The notes beneath the pieces are model-generated. The model was not told the origin of the DNA and searched no databases. It saw nothing but the letters and a program-made list of their open reading frames with translations. From assembly GCA_029204225.1 (NCBI GenBank), contig CM055094.1:67910536-67974535 (forward strand): a stretch of DNA of 64,000 bases, given 5' to 3'. The DNA is from Diphasiastrum complanatum (Eukaryota; Streptophyta; Lycopodiopsida; Lycopodiales; Lycopodiaceae). Positions 17,571 to 31,065 of the stretch are shown piece by piece. The translations under genes and the position numbers were made by a program. Each line of letters starts with the position of its first letter. Position 1 is the stretch's first letter.

Positions 17571-17991
17571 TCGCGGTGGCTCGTTCTTTCGCGTTTGATG
17601 CATCGCCTTTTATCTTCATTTGCTGCTCTTCTTCCCTATTGCGCTCGTGGAGTGGAGTATCACTCACCAACGAGTTAGTTAGGGTGTTGCCGCAGATGCA
17701 GCAGCAGTAGCCTTAGAAACCTGTAGCTTTAGTCTTTGGGAGATGGTTTTTCTCTTATTAGGTAGGGTGTTAGCCTTCGGTAGTTGGTTCTGCTGCCCGT
17801 TTGATCTGGATGCGAGGTTTGGGTTCGGATTAAAGCCACACCTTCGCGTTCTTTTTATTTTGAGTTGATTTGCTTTTACAGGTTTTCATGTACAAGGTGT
17901 GGTGGACTAAGAAGCTGCTATTTTTTGCCTGTGCTCTGATTAGGGCCCTAGTTATCAAGACGCAGTATTTTTGAAAGCTGTGAAAACAAAC

Positions 17992-20900
17992 ATGAGAATC
18001 CGTAAGCGGCCTCACACTTCTAGTACAGATTTCATTCTCTACAACTCAGATATTGGTACTGCTTTCCCCAACTATGCAAGTAGCGTGAGCTCTCCAACCG
18101 AGAAGGATGCAGACATTTACTATCGGCAAGATATGTCGACTGTGATGCATAATTTATATGTACGGAATCCATCCGAGGTGCGATCGCTTGTGTAAATGTG
18201 TGTTATATTGGTTTTCTTCACAATCATATCGTTGATAATCATACTGTAGCTATAATGACGAAATGCATTTTTAATTTTATATTTCATTTGCAGCCTGTTC
18301 TTCAGCTTCTACAATATGTTCAACACGTAGAATAATTTAGCAAGGTATGTTTTGTGTCACAACACTCTGAAGCTGCAACTATATCGGAATAGCACAATAG
18401 GTATTATGTTTGTCATTGGTCTCTAGTTTCACGATTATTGAGCTTTGAGGCTCTCAAATGCTGGACCCCTTTCTCGGAGCACGGAAAAATTTGGAACAGG
18501 ATACTTGTTTCTGGCGTTTCAGATCAGAATCGGCAAGCAATTTTTCTTTCGTGTGTGATGGATTCTTTTTACGGATGCATGTCTGTATCTTCACAATTAT
18601 GTTGTTGATAGTCATACTTTAGCTGTAATGACGGGAATTTTTATGATATCATCCAATTGCTGTCCTTCAGCTTCTACAGCCCCCAAGAGTCAATATATAC
18701 TATAACTTTTCTATCAGAACACCATCTGAAGCTCGCAACTATAGTATCATAATAGCACAATAAGTACCATGTTCGATTTCTGATTATTGAGCTTTGAGGC
18801 TGTTAAAAATTAGTAGATAGTTGTTGCTAGCGTTTCAGAAGCCGCAAGCAATTTTTTTTTTTGATGTGTTTTAGAATTCGACTAGCTTCTCTACAGTCTT
18901 AGTAATGGTTTCTTTAAAATAGGAAGCTGCTTGTTCATTGTTTCGGGCATATGCTGCCATCTTCCTAACACCCTCGCTGTTCATCGCTGATAATTTACCC
19001 ATAATACCCAATGATTATGCACATCCATGTTCTTAAATTTCATTGAGCTAAGCGTACGATAACGGTTTATGTCCCTGTCACAGTTGATTCTAGTGCCGAT
19101 GATTGGATAGGATGTTGATAGTTTCTGTCATTGTAATTGCATTCGTGACTGTAGATTATAACTAATGCCCAGTGTTACAATATTTAGCAAAAAGAAAAAG
19201 TAGATCTAATGCCTTTCTGATTTGAGCTGCGATGGTATCAAATCTATGCACTTTGAATTTTCCATTTCTTAGCATGTATAATACACGAACTTCCAACGTC
19301 TTGCCATGTGCGCTCAGACCAGCTATCAAAGTGTAAGAGTAGACCATAGATTTTAGGGCGTAACTATTTTGTCGTTTCAAGTGGGTTTGAGCTTGTTGCT
19401 CTTTCTCGGTCCATCTTCATTTGTGCTTCCTTGCACATGTAGTGGAAGTTCGATCTTACCGAAATATTACCCGATATGTTTAAAACAAATATACATAACA
19501 CTTGATCATTATATTATTCTTTGAAACCACATTCAAGCTAGAGAATGTACTAGATACTGTAAGCTGAGCATATAGTTAGGGCGAACATATGTTGATGGAG
19601 CGCAAGTACTCTATCTGGTTGACCTAATATTTTTACTAATCAGTGTGAATATAACTGCCACTAATCTATGTTGGTATAAGGCTTAAACACATGTTTCTTC
19701 ATGATCTTATGTGGAAAACATGCAAGTCTGAAGATATTGGGTTTTGCTTCTCTTAGTAGCACAAGCCAGCCGTTGTGTATATAAACCCTTTCTCAGCTAT
19801 ATAATTAGTTAGTAGCTTAGTATATCTCTTCAAGTAAGAAGTGCCTATTTAAGGATTTAGTACTGATAATTCCTATTTACTCAAGAGATAAGGTGTGACA
19901 GCCAAAGGATTACTCATTGTGAAATTCTTTCTGCTTGACGTACAAATCTTCACAGGTAGAAGAAAATGGAGGCCCACATCTGGAAAATAAGTCACTAAAG
20001 ATTGAGGGGAGGTACATTCTTTTAATGCTTATTGAATATCGGATATGCTGAATTGTGGCTCATTCTAGAAATAATCATTCTGAAAGTAATCTTTATGATT
20101 ATACAAGGATTTGAAATGCTTGCTATCAGGTCTTAAAAGGTCATCGTCTTTATGCAGGTTGTCGCATGGATCTGATCTGCAGCAAGCAAAAACAGGTACG
20201 ATGTGGGAATGTGCTATTTACTCTTGAAAGTATGTAACGTCCAGAGCTGACATCCTTTAAGTTACTTGTTTAGCGGGCATCATGACCTGATACTATTAAT
20301 AAGTAAAACCAAATTTTCCCAGGATGCACCCCGCGTGAGGTTGACCACGCATTGCGAGTACCAACTGGTAGCCTTCTGGTCTCTCTTTGTCGAGTATTGT
20401 CTATTGCCGGAGGTTCTGGTCTCACTGCCCGTGAAGCAGCCTCCAAAATAAAAGAGGGAGGGTTTGCTGGTTTAAACGAACCATCTTCGATTCCATCATC
20501 GGTCAAAATAGCAAAAGTTTTACGGAGCAGTCCACAATTTAAGCAGACTGCTTGTGGAAAATTTATGATGAGCACTCGCATTCAATCCTGTAGTAGCTTA
20601 CAGAAAGCTCTTGGGAATGTCAACAATGAAAAATCAGACGGTATGGTGCAGCAGCAAAAGGCAAAGTACCAAGCGATGATCGATCATCGATATAAAGGTG
20701 GTCCTCTAGGATCCTTTGGTAAAAAGTTGAAGCAGCCCACATCGTCCAATGCTGAAATTCACACGAAGGGCGAACAATCAGATTGCTCAATGAATTGCTG
20801 GGGGAAATCAGATGGAAGGGAATTGCCGAGTTCTTCACAACATGCTTGCGTACATCAGATCCAAAACCCATGTTTCAAAAGCAAGAACAAAACTATTGGA

Positions 20901-21071
20901 ATTTCTTCACCCCAAATTATTTCAAGTTTGGAAGCTGAACCCCATCGTGAAGACACTCTGCAAGATCAGCTAGGTGCTGGTCAAAAACATCTACACTCTG
21001 AATCAAACCCTCGACCAAAAAAGCGTGTCAAAGCTCGATGCTTGATGTCCATTATGAGAACCAATATGTAA
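17992..21071 (+). CDS. HARE-HTH-like winged-helix protein, gene A (4 coding exons)
   Basis: Assembled as exons 17992-18177, 19956-20011, 20158-20195 and 20323-21071, a total of 1029 nt encoding 342 residues. All introns are GT-AG and the phases agree with gene B. The start is the ATG of MRIRKRPHTSS. The upstream frame has no other conserved ATG. Residues 106-175 (SLLVSLCRVL, GLTAREAASKIKEGGFAGL, SSVKIAKVLRSSPQFKQT) follow the HARE-HTH pattern seen in ASXL and plant RLT proteins, a winged-helix fold thought to bind DNA. The tail RPKKRVKARCLMSIMRTNM is basic and could be a nuclear signal. The rest is Ser-rich and looks disordered. There is no homeodomain, so it is not RLT itself. The exact function is unknown. 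The gene model is strong, the domain call moderate. Confidence 0.8.
18216..18885 (+). repeat. Tandem duplication inside intron 1 of gene A
   Basis: Block 18216-18565 and block 18589-18885 share successive phrases (CTTCACAAT, TTCAGCTTCTAC, ATAGCACAATA, GATTATTGAGCTTTGAGGCT) in the same order, with a period of about 373 bp. Gene B intron 1 appears to have only one copy. Confidence 0.75.
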
Positions 21072-23718
21072 GCCACAAGGAGCATGTTAGATATCATGTT
21101 CATATGGAAGGCTTTTGGCAAGATCTTCAAAGTGATCTAGATCAGAACGATTCAACCTTTTTTTTCCCTTCTTATCATCTAGTAGTAAAGGCGATAAATA
21201 AGTACAACTTTTGGTTAATGGAATCAGTAACCATGACAGACACAGATACTGGATTCTATAGCTACAGATTACTTGCTTGGGAGTTACAAACATATGATAC
21301 TTAGAAACATTTTGTGACATGTGTATAATTACTTTATTTTGTTTTGAATTTTTTGGCTATCCATAATATCATACTTGATATAGAATATTGTCTAGAAATT
21401 TTGATAAAGAGGTTTCAAGTTCTGGTTATTCTCTGATAGCTTGTAGCAAGCCTCCAATTGTGTTCAGGTAGTTTATTTTACAATCGGCTTTGATCTAAAT
21501 TATAGCTTTTGATTTTAGCTAAAATAAGCATGGCAAAACTCGACCATTACAAATTACAAATTTGGATCTTACCCACGGCTTTGTTCTTACAAGGGTAAAT
21601 TGAAATTTGGATGGAATTACTCATTTTGCTGATATAGTCATTTTAGCATTATCACTTAACCCAAATAATAATGATCATCAAATTAGCATTAATCTTCCAA
21701 TTATGAGCTACTCAATACATAGGGTAAAATGTGAGACAATATCGCAGTATGGTGAAATGTATTCAATTTTTGTTGGAAAAGCCCTTCTTATAGAAAAATC
21801 AATGAATTTGAATAAGAATATGGACTTAACTCCCATAAGAACTTTGTGCATAATAAGAGAAAAACTTCATATGCATTTCTTTCAAAACCATGAGATGTCA
21901 ACTTAACTATGACAATTTAGAGGTTTTTGCTAATACTACCATAAAGAGGTACATTCAATGGTATAAGCACAAGTAGACAGGCAAGCAAATATAAACTAAT
22001 AGAATCTAACAAAATGCTAATTTGAAGTAGGCTTATGAGTAGGTTCATTTTTTGGTTATACATGTCTTACATTCCATCTATTAAAAAATATCTTGTCCTT
22101 GTGTGTTTTGAACATGAATCCAATGAATATTACTAAATTGGTGTATAGTTGCAGTAATTGTTACTTTCCTTCATGAATGTAGTTCCTACATAGCCTCATC
22201 CACACACCCAAATGTGTTGTGATATCTAGAAAAAAAAACTCCTTACATATATTAATTTTGGATAGGGGGGCCCAATTCACATGCTACATATATAATCACT
22301 TGACAATAGATAATTCAACAAATGTTCAATGTTTGTAGGAGTTTGTAGGCTTTCCAGATTAGGCAACTTTTTGAGTCATGAATGTTTTGAACCTTATTAG
22401 ATTCATTGTTTACTAAATATGCCACAATGGCCCTTTTGCTCTTATGATAACATGCCCACTCAATAGTCTGTATCTTCTAGTGTAGCACACAAAAGAGAAG
22501 ATATATATATTCTTATTACACTGTGCAAGGCTATGAAAATTTCCTATAAGTAGGGATACATGTAGTAACACCCTACACCTCAATGCTAATTTTTTTCAAG
22601 AAATGCATATTAATAATCTCTTAAAAGTATCATAGATTAAGTAACAATCAAGCCAAGGCCTTTCACCTTGTAAAAAGCAAGAAATATTCCAATCCAACAC
22701 AGTTACTCAATACCAAGCTTATAATTTGATAGCTGACTAAATTCAAACTTTACCTCTCAACCTATACTACACAAGGATTATGGCCACTAAATAATTGAGT
22801 AATTCAAACAAAATTAGGAAACACCATTGGGAGTTGAATGAGAAACATTGCAAGGAATCTTTCAACCAAAAAAGAGGTCATTTTACAAAAACCATGTTTT
22901 TTGTGCATACAAATTTTTAAAAATGACTTTTTTTTCTTTATATTTTTAAAATGCAAACATGTGAAAACTTATAAACCTACAAAAAAATGTTTTTCTTTGT
23001 ATATCAAGAAGGTCAACAAAAAATACAGAATCTCCCAAAAACCTACACAATTTTTCACTTTGTACTAATTTTTTGATTTGCTATTTACAGAAAGATGTCT
23101 ATTTCCATTGCAATCACATATTCACATAAGTTTTATAGTTTCTATTTAAAGAATGTCTATTTTTTAATTATATTCACATTCACAAAAACAACAAAATAGA
23201 TTTTAATAGCATAATTATATATTGTATTTTTTTAATATCAAGCAAGAATAACTTTTTATCAAACTATTTTACTGATATATTCAAATTTAATTATATTTGT
23301 AACTTGGTCAACAAATAGATACAAAATAGATTCAAATTTAATGATAATTATGAGCCACATGAGCAGCTTTATGCAAGTTATAAAAACATCTTTCATTTAA
23401 TATCACATAACTTCAAAAATTCACATGGAATATACAATTTTAAAAGCCATTGAAACTCTTTAATATCCAAATTTATCTTTTCAACAAATTCAAAAACAAC
23501 TGAAACCATACCAAAAAATATAAATACTGTCGACTTCTATATAGAAAAATAACTTTCAAAACTGAAGCACACTTTCAAAGATTTCTTTAACCAAAATACA
23601 ATTATTTTTACAAATTCAAGTAACACAAGCTTTATAAAATTTAAGTATATTGTAAACCAATGTTTCCGCACAGATGAACTTTAACTACATAGTGTAATTA
23701 TCTCTTTAACTTCAATAT
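21072..23718. other. 3' flank of gene A, then AT-rich DNA
   Basis: About 21072-21130 still matches the 3' flank of gene B (shared GGAGCATGTTA and AAGGCTTTTGGCAAG on opposite strands), so it is probably 3' UTR. From 21.3 kb on, the DNA is very AT-rich with no recognised gene or element. Confidence 0.55.
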
Positions 23719-24880
23719 TTATACGTCCAATAGCTGATCATATTTTTCAACAGCCTCTTTTTCTTTTTCTTTCTGTGCAGAAGCTCCTTGATCATCTTGT
23801 TTAGGAGGAATTTCATTTGCAAGCCCTCCAAAATCAGCCTCATTGAAGTGAATAGGAGGCATTGCCTCCATGCATCATCCGCAGCCATAAGGCGAGAGCC
23901 TACTTTCTGGTCCTCCTCAGCTCATGCACTACAGCTACTCGCATCTCAATATATCGAGCTTGAACTTCGTCAAGCTCTAGCGCTATGCAATGGCATTTCA
24001 ACTTTACTACACAAAGAGTTGTTGTACCTAAAACAAGTTATCAAATAACAATATAGTCATTAATACAACTTATCACATAAGTAAGGTTATTCAATAATTT
24101 TTCATCCATCACAAATAATTACATGTTCCAACAAAAAGATCCAAAATCGAATCCTCTTCATTTGAAAGTAGACTAATTAGTATATTGATTAGACATTGCG
24201 GCTTCTGATAAGGATTGACTATGGCATGTGACCCCTCAATATGTCAAAGCTTCCTTGTCACTGTTGGAAAGTTAAAGATGTTGTTACAATTTTCATTACA
24301 ATGGGCTTTTACCCGCTTTTGCTCCAAACTATCAAAATAGCCTATGCTCATCATTTCAAATGAGCTCAACATTCTTGATGTTGGTGCAAAATTGATATTT
24401 GTTTTGTGCCTATAGAAGTATGATCATGTTAAACTACAAAATAAATAGTGAACAAAAAAGAATAATACAATCAAAAATTTATGAAGAGAAGAAGAACATG
24501 TACCATATCATGTTCTCAACGCCATGCGTATGCTCTTAAGGTGCCAATATCGAAGCTATTTGGTGGCACTATGAAATATAATTAATTTCCAAAATGGAGC
24601 GGTCGTCAGCTCCTTGAAATCATGGATCATTTTTTATATTTGCTTATAATGTGTAGGCCTTCTAATCGTGTAGAGAATTTGGCAAGCGAAAGCTATAGGG
24701 AATATATGCAATAGCAAGACGATAATCCTTTTTTGGCAGAATCAAGAGCATGTTTTGTCGACAAAGTTTTTCATTGACGACCATAAGCCTCTTTGGAGAC
24801 TTCTCATTGTTCACATCTTCGACCGTTATGATGACAATATCAAGGTCATCCTCCATGTTACGATTCCGTAGCATTTGGCT
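23719..24880 (-). pseudogene. Degenerate N4/N6 DNA methyltransferase-like gene, copy C
   Basis: On the minus strand, from the right: YRLAIAYIPYSFRLPNSLHD (AYIPYS in place of DPPY motif IV), an intron ending TTTGTAG at the same place as in copy A, MMSIGYFDSLEQKRVKAHCN, FPTVTRKL, VNPYQKPQCLINILISLL and DSILDLFVGTC. A 95 nt GT-AG intron (24028-24122) falls inside motif I. Joining across it gives FVGTCTTTLCVVK, aligned residue for residue with copy A. HCIALELDEVQARYIEMRV follows, as expected after motif I. A tail opens at MPPIHFNEADFGGLANEIP and ends with a stop at 23719. Stops and frameshifts inactivate it. Sequence to about 25110 may belong to its 5' part. Confidence 0.65.
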
Positions 24881-25438
24881 TGTTTTAGGACAAGCTTGGT
24901 ATCTGATTTCCTACAAATGAATAATTTAAGGCCACTCTCTTGCAAATATCTAGTGCCCGTTGGTAAGAATTGCACTTGGATAAAGACGACCTGTTTATAG
25001 TGGGAGGAGCATCTACAGTTTTTGCGACTGGTACATTTAGAGGAGTAGTCTCATTTTTTCTGGCATTTCAGGGTATTTAAGAATCAGCTTAGGCTTTGGC
25101 TTTGTCGTTTGCATCATGTTGGTTTATGTCTGTTGAAAATCTAAAAAAGATAAAAAAAATCATCCAAGAATAAGAATTTTGTAATTTATGGAGATTTTTT
25201 ACCACAAAAATATGACAACTTTATTTTAAAAAAAGAACTAGATAGCATTTACAAATTGAGCAAAAAGATTTCAGAAAAAATTGAAAAAATTTGAATACAT
25301 AAAACAATTTGTAAATTTTGTAGCAAAAGTCGAATATACTAATGAATAATCACTACAATGGAAAGAAAATTGCTTTGATCATCATATTATCAATACATAG
25401 TATCAAAAATAAGGTTACAACTAATAACGAAACTAGAC

Positions 25439-25604
25439 CTACAATAACTTTCAAAGAGATTTTGATACGGCGTATCGAAATCTCTATGAAATCGAATGCT
25501 TTAAAGTTTATTTCGATGTGACATATCAAATTCATTGTTAAATCGATTGGTTTCACAAAAATTTTGATACGCCGTATCAAAACCTTTGTGAAAGTTATTG
25601 TAAG
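25439..25604. repeat. Inverted-repeat (fold-back) element
   Basis: The left arm 25439-25481 contains ACAATAACTTTCAAAGAG and TTTTGATACGGCGTATCGAA. The right arm 25560-25604 is its reverse complement with few mismatches. The arms enclose about 80 bp. It abuts a Copia fragment. No target duplication is clear. Confidence 0.7.
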
Positions 25605-25612
25605 TCGCTGTC

Positions 25613-25985
25613 CATTCTTTGCTAGGAATAGGCTTCAGAAGAAGATCTATCTTAGCCAACAGGCATATCTAAAAGGCATTTTAGGAAAGTTTAATATGTC
25701 TGATTGCAAACCCATTGATACTCCAATGGATCCAAGTATAATATTGACTGAACCTACTTGTGCTGATTTTGATAGTGAAGTACTTGACATAGCGAACTAC
25801 CCTTATCATTCACTTATAGGATCTTTAATGTATGCAATGTTGTGTACTAGACCAGATTTAGTATACACTGTTAGCATGTTAAGTTAATTCATGTCTAATC
25901 CTAGGATCTCTCATTGGAAAGCATTAAAGAGAGTGATGAGATATATTCAGGGAAGTCACAACAAGCATTGATCTACGTTATACAC
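25613..25985 (+). pseudogene. Copia reverse transcriptase C-terminal fragment
   Basis: The frame reads NRLQKKIYLSQQAYLKGIL, MSDCKPIDTPMDPS, YHSLIGSLMYAMLCTRPDL, then, after a stop, FMSNPRISHWKALKRVMRYI. This is the segment between the YVDD box and RNase H. It closely matches the element at 29067-31065 but in the opposite orientation. It ends in unrelated sequence. Confidence 0.85.
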
Positions 25986-26789
25986 AGATAAAAAAGCATG
26001 TTGTTGATATATTACACTAAAACACAACAAAATAGTAGTTACAACCAGAATGACGATGTAACTGGGAGGCTCAAAATCATTCCTCTCATGGACGGAGCAT
26101 CATGTAGAATGTGCCTACATGATCCATTTATAAAATTCATCCATGTATTAATTACAGTAAATATTTGTCATCTAATTAGGTAAGTTGTACTTGGAAGTAT
26201 TTGGCTTGTGTGACAATTGTACATGATGGTATATACAGTCAACAAATCAGGGAATGTTGATGCGGACGAGGACGCTGCAAATCTATCACTTCGCATTTTA
26301 TGTGAAGTGGCTTTCTCTCACTTCGCATTTTTGGGAAGTGTCTGGGAACGTTCCTCGTTGAATAGACGACTGTCAGGATTTTTCTCTCTCTTTGGGATTT
26401 TGCGAAAAGCCAACAGTGCCCTTAAAAAGCCAACAGTGTCCTTAAAAAAATGAAGGTGCCCTTAAAATAGTTTAACTTCTTCAAAATAGTTGAAAGGAAG
26501 AAGCTGAAGGCAAGTGTCCCAAAAAGCCGACATTGTCGCAAAAAGTCGACACTGTCGCATTTTGGGAAAATGCAAAAGGCCGACATTGTTAAAAAATAGT
26601 TGGACTGTTGAACTATGATGAAGTGTTGCATTTTGAGAAAAGCCGACATTGTCGCATTTCGGGAAAAGCCGACACTGTTAAAAACATAGTTCATTTCTGC
26701 AAATTGTTGCGACACTTAGTGTATTTCTGCAGACTGTTGAGACACTTAGTGTGTTTCTACAGAGTTGTTCTAAATGCTAATTCGTGGAA

Positions 26790-27086
26790 GTTCTTGAAGA
26801 TGGCCAAGTCTTTAGAGCTCTTCAAATTATTGAACTTAACAACTGAACTTGAAATATGATAGGATTGGTTACCCTTTGCCAGAGATCAGCCAAAAGCCTG
26901 TTGTAGATGTTCTTCAAATAGTTTGGCTGTCAGAGTTGTGATTCCTGCAGGTATCAGATGAGCAGACATAGAACCAAAGTTGGTTTCACCTGACCCTAGA
27001 TCAACGATCAATAAACATGCAAGAATAATCTTAAAATAGAAATTAGTCATTCACCAAGGAGACAAATGTGGACTTAATTTTCAACA
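26790..27086 (-). repeat. LTR remnant related to that of Copia element 3
   Basis: Shares in order AGATGGCCAAGTCTTT, GGTTACCCTTT, ATCAGATGAGCAGACATA, CCTAGATCAA and a CA end at 27086 with the LTR at 28566-29001. No polypurine tract follows, so it may be a solo LTR. The left limit is unclear. 26300-26700 has clustered short TGTCGCATTTTGGGAAAA-type repeats. Confidence 0.6.
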
Positions 27087-28565
<1,479 letters not shown>

Positions 28566-29001
28566 ATCAAAGATGGCCAAGTCTTTGATCTTCTTCAAAT
28601 ACTTTGACATTCAAATGTAGAAAAGATTAGGAATGGTTACCCTTTAATCTGAAAATGAAAATTAGCTAGAAGGTCGCAGTAGTCACCCTTCGAATATTTC
28701 GGCTAATTCAATTTTGTGTAAAAGTTGCAGGACTGTTGTAGAAACCTACGTATTTTACTAGGTATTATTCTGCACACAGAATGAGTGTAGTTTTGTAGGT
28801 GCTACAATTTGTGTTAAGAAACACGAATAAATATGCACAGATAGCAAAATAGGAAAACGATGATTCCTAAGGTATCAAATGAGCAGACATAAAACCTAAA
28901 GAGGTTGCATCTGATCCTAGATCAATGATCATAAAATGTGCAGGAAAATTCTCGAATAAATTCTATCACTAAGGAGAAAATTGTGAGCTTAATTTTTAAC
29001 A
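28566..29001 (-). repeat. 3' LTR of Copia element 3 (left edge uncertain)
   Basis: The right edge TTTTTAACA at 29001 is followed by TTCCCTCTT, the complement of a purine tract AAGAGGGAA directly before TGTTAAAAATT. This is the usual PPT/LTR junction on the minus strand. The body matches the LTR remnant at 26790-27086. Confidence 0.7.
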
Positions 29002-29066
29002 TTCCCTCTTAAGATCACAATTGGTGCCTTGAGTGTCTTCGTCAAGTTTAGCATGTTGAAAAATTT

Positions 29067-31065
29067 CTAATGTTTGATCCTGGGAAGAGCTTTAGTGAAA
29101 ATGTATGTAACCTTTTCTGATGTGGAGCAGTATTGAAGAATCACTTGTCTTGAGAAAACTTTTTCCCAAATAAAATGGTATTGGATTTCAATATGCTTTG
29201 ACTTGCCATGAAATCTGAAGTTCAATGACAGTGAAATACAACTCATGTCATCACACAGAATGGTAGTTGGATGAAATTGAGTGTGATGTAAATCATGACA
29301 TAATAATCTGATCCAGACAGCTTCTTTCGAAGCTTGACCTGCTACGATGTACTCTACTTTGGTTGAAGAACGCGCCACTGATTTCTGCTTCCTCAAATTC
29401 CACACAATTGGTTCCCTTGCCAGAAAGAAACAGAACCCAGAGGTAGATTTTTTGGTTGAGGCATTTCCTCCCCAATCTGAGTTGGAATAGCCTTGAAGAA
29501 CCATTGGGTTGATAACATTTCCATCATAGCATAAAGTGTGATCTAAAACTCCTTGAATGTATTTCATCACTATCTTTAATGCTTTCCAATGTAAGATTCT
29601 AGGATTAGATATGAATTGACTTAAGGTGTTGATAGTGTATGCAAGATCTGGTCTAGTGCACAACATGACATACATTAAAGATCCTATTAGTAAATGATAA
29701 GGATAGTTCGACAAATCGAGTATCTCACTTTCGGTATCTGCACAGGAAGGTTTAGTCAATATTGTACTTGGATCCATTGGTGTATCAATTGGTTTGCAAT
29801 CAGACATGTGAAACTTTTCTAGAACATTATCTAGATATTTCTGCTGGCTGAGATAGATCTTCTTTTGGAGTCTATTTTTAGTAATGTGAATTCCTAACAA
29901 TGAATGAACGATGCCTAGATCACTCATGCAAATTATTTTGACAGATCACTCTTAGTAGTGTGCAATAAAGATGTGTCGTTAGACAGAATGAATGCATCAT
30001 CTACGTATAGAGCTATATGAATTGAATTGACACCTATGTGCTTGGAATAAACATTGCATTCAGCTGAATTTTGTAAAACCCAATTGAATAAGATAAGCAT
30101 TGATTCTTTCGAACCAAGCCATTGCAACTTGTTTCAGGCCATAGATTGCTTTGTGCAGCTTGCACACTTTGTGCTCTTGGCGTTTGACTTTGAATCCTTC
30201 AGGTTGAAAGTTGTACAGCTCCTCTTTGACATAGTTGTTGAGAAAGGTTGTTTTGATATCCATGGCCATTTGATGCATTTCGAGGTCTTCTGCGGCTGCT
30301 AATGTAATGAGAGTCCTGATTGATTGTATTTTGATAATATGATTGAATATTTCTTGATAATCCACTCTCTGGATTTGAGCAAATCCTTTAGCCACCATTC
30401 GTGCTTTCCATTTTGCAATGGAACCATCAGAGTTGATCTTCTTCTTGAAAATCCACTTGTTGTCGATAACTCTCTTGTGAGTGGGAAAGTCGACCCGTGT
30501 CCACGTCAAAAGTGAGTTGTACTCACTTTCCATTGCTTCTTGCCACTTCACAGCTTAGGGTTAATCGCTTTGGCTAGGGTCTCTGGATCTCCAGATGAAG
30601 TCCAGAAATATTGAGATGTATACGTCTCAAGAACTGTTTGAGTTCTTGAAGATCTTCAAACAATCGGTTGACCAGTTTAGAATGGTGTCTCTTCTTGAAT
30701 TTCTCCAGATTTGATCGAGCTAGCTTGATCTGGTCTGGTGACAGGTGTTCTCGGCTGCTTAGCTTCTGTACCTGTAGCTACAGGTTCTATAGAAGAAACA
30801 TTATGAGTGGAAGATTCTATGTTGTGTAGAATAGGATGAAATGACACAACATGATTTGTCAATGGTTGTTTAAAGTCATAGAATGTATCTTCTTTGAAGA
30901 TTACATCCCTAGAAAAAAAATGCTACACTGGTGGATGGATCATAAACTTTAAAAGCTTTATGTTCATCATGATAGCCAATGAAAATACATTTATTTGACC
31001 TGTGGTCCAGTTTCTTCCTAAGCGGTTTAGGAACATGAACAAAACATATACAAAACTGTGGACTT
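29067..31065 (-). pseudogene. Copia element 3: integrase tail, reverse transcriptase, RNase H
   Basis: Read on the minus strand: integrase C-terminus (FVHVPKPLRKKLD, CIFIGYHDEHKAFKVYDP, SRDVIFKED), reverse transcriptase (WKARMVAKGFAQ, QMAMDIKTTFLN, IYGLKQVAMAW, IALYVDDAFIL), then an open 286-codon frame through MSDCKPIDTPMDPS to RNase H (GYSNSDWGG, RSSTKVEYI, HGKSKHIEIQYHF). Several frameshifts and stops are present. The RNase H acidic residues appear changed (SNSD, STKVE). Gag, protease and the integrase core are not found to the right, so the 5' half is lost. Confidence 0.88.

Noticed and set aside
20270-20581. Minus-strand frame over gene A exon 4, with its mirror at 36484-36762 over gene B
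   Set aside because: Both are antisense shadows of the conserved HARE-HTH exon.
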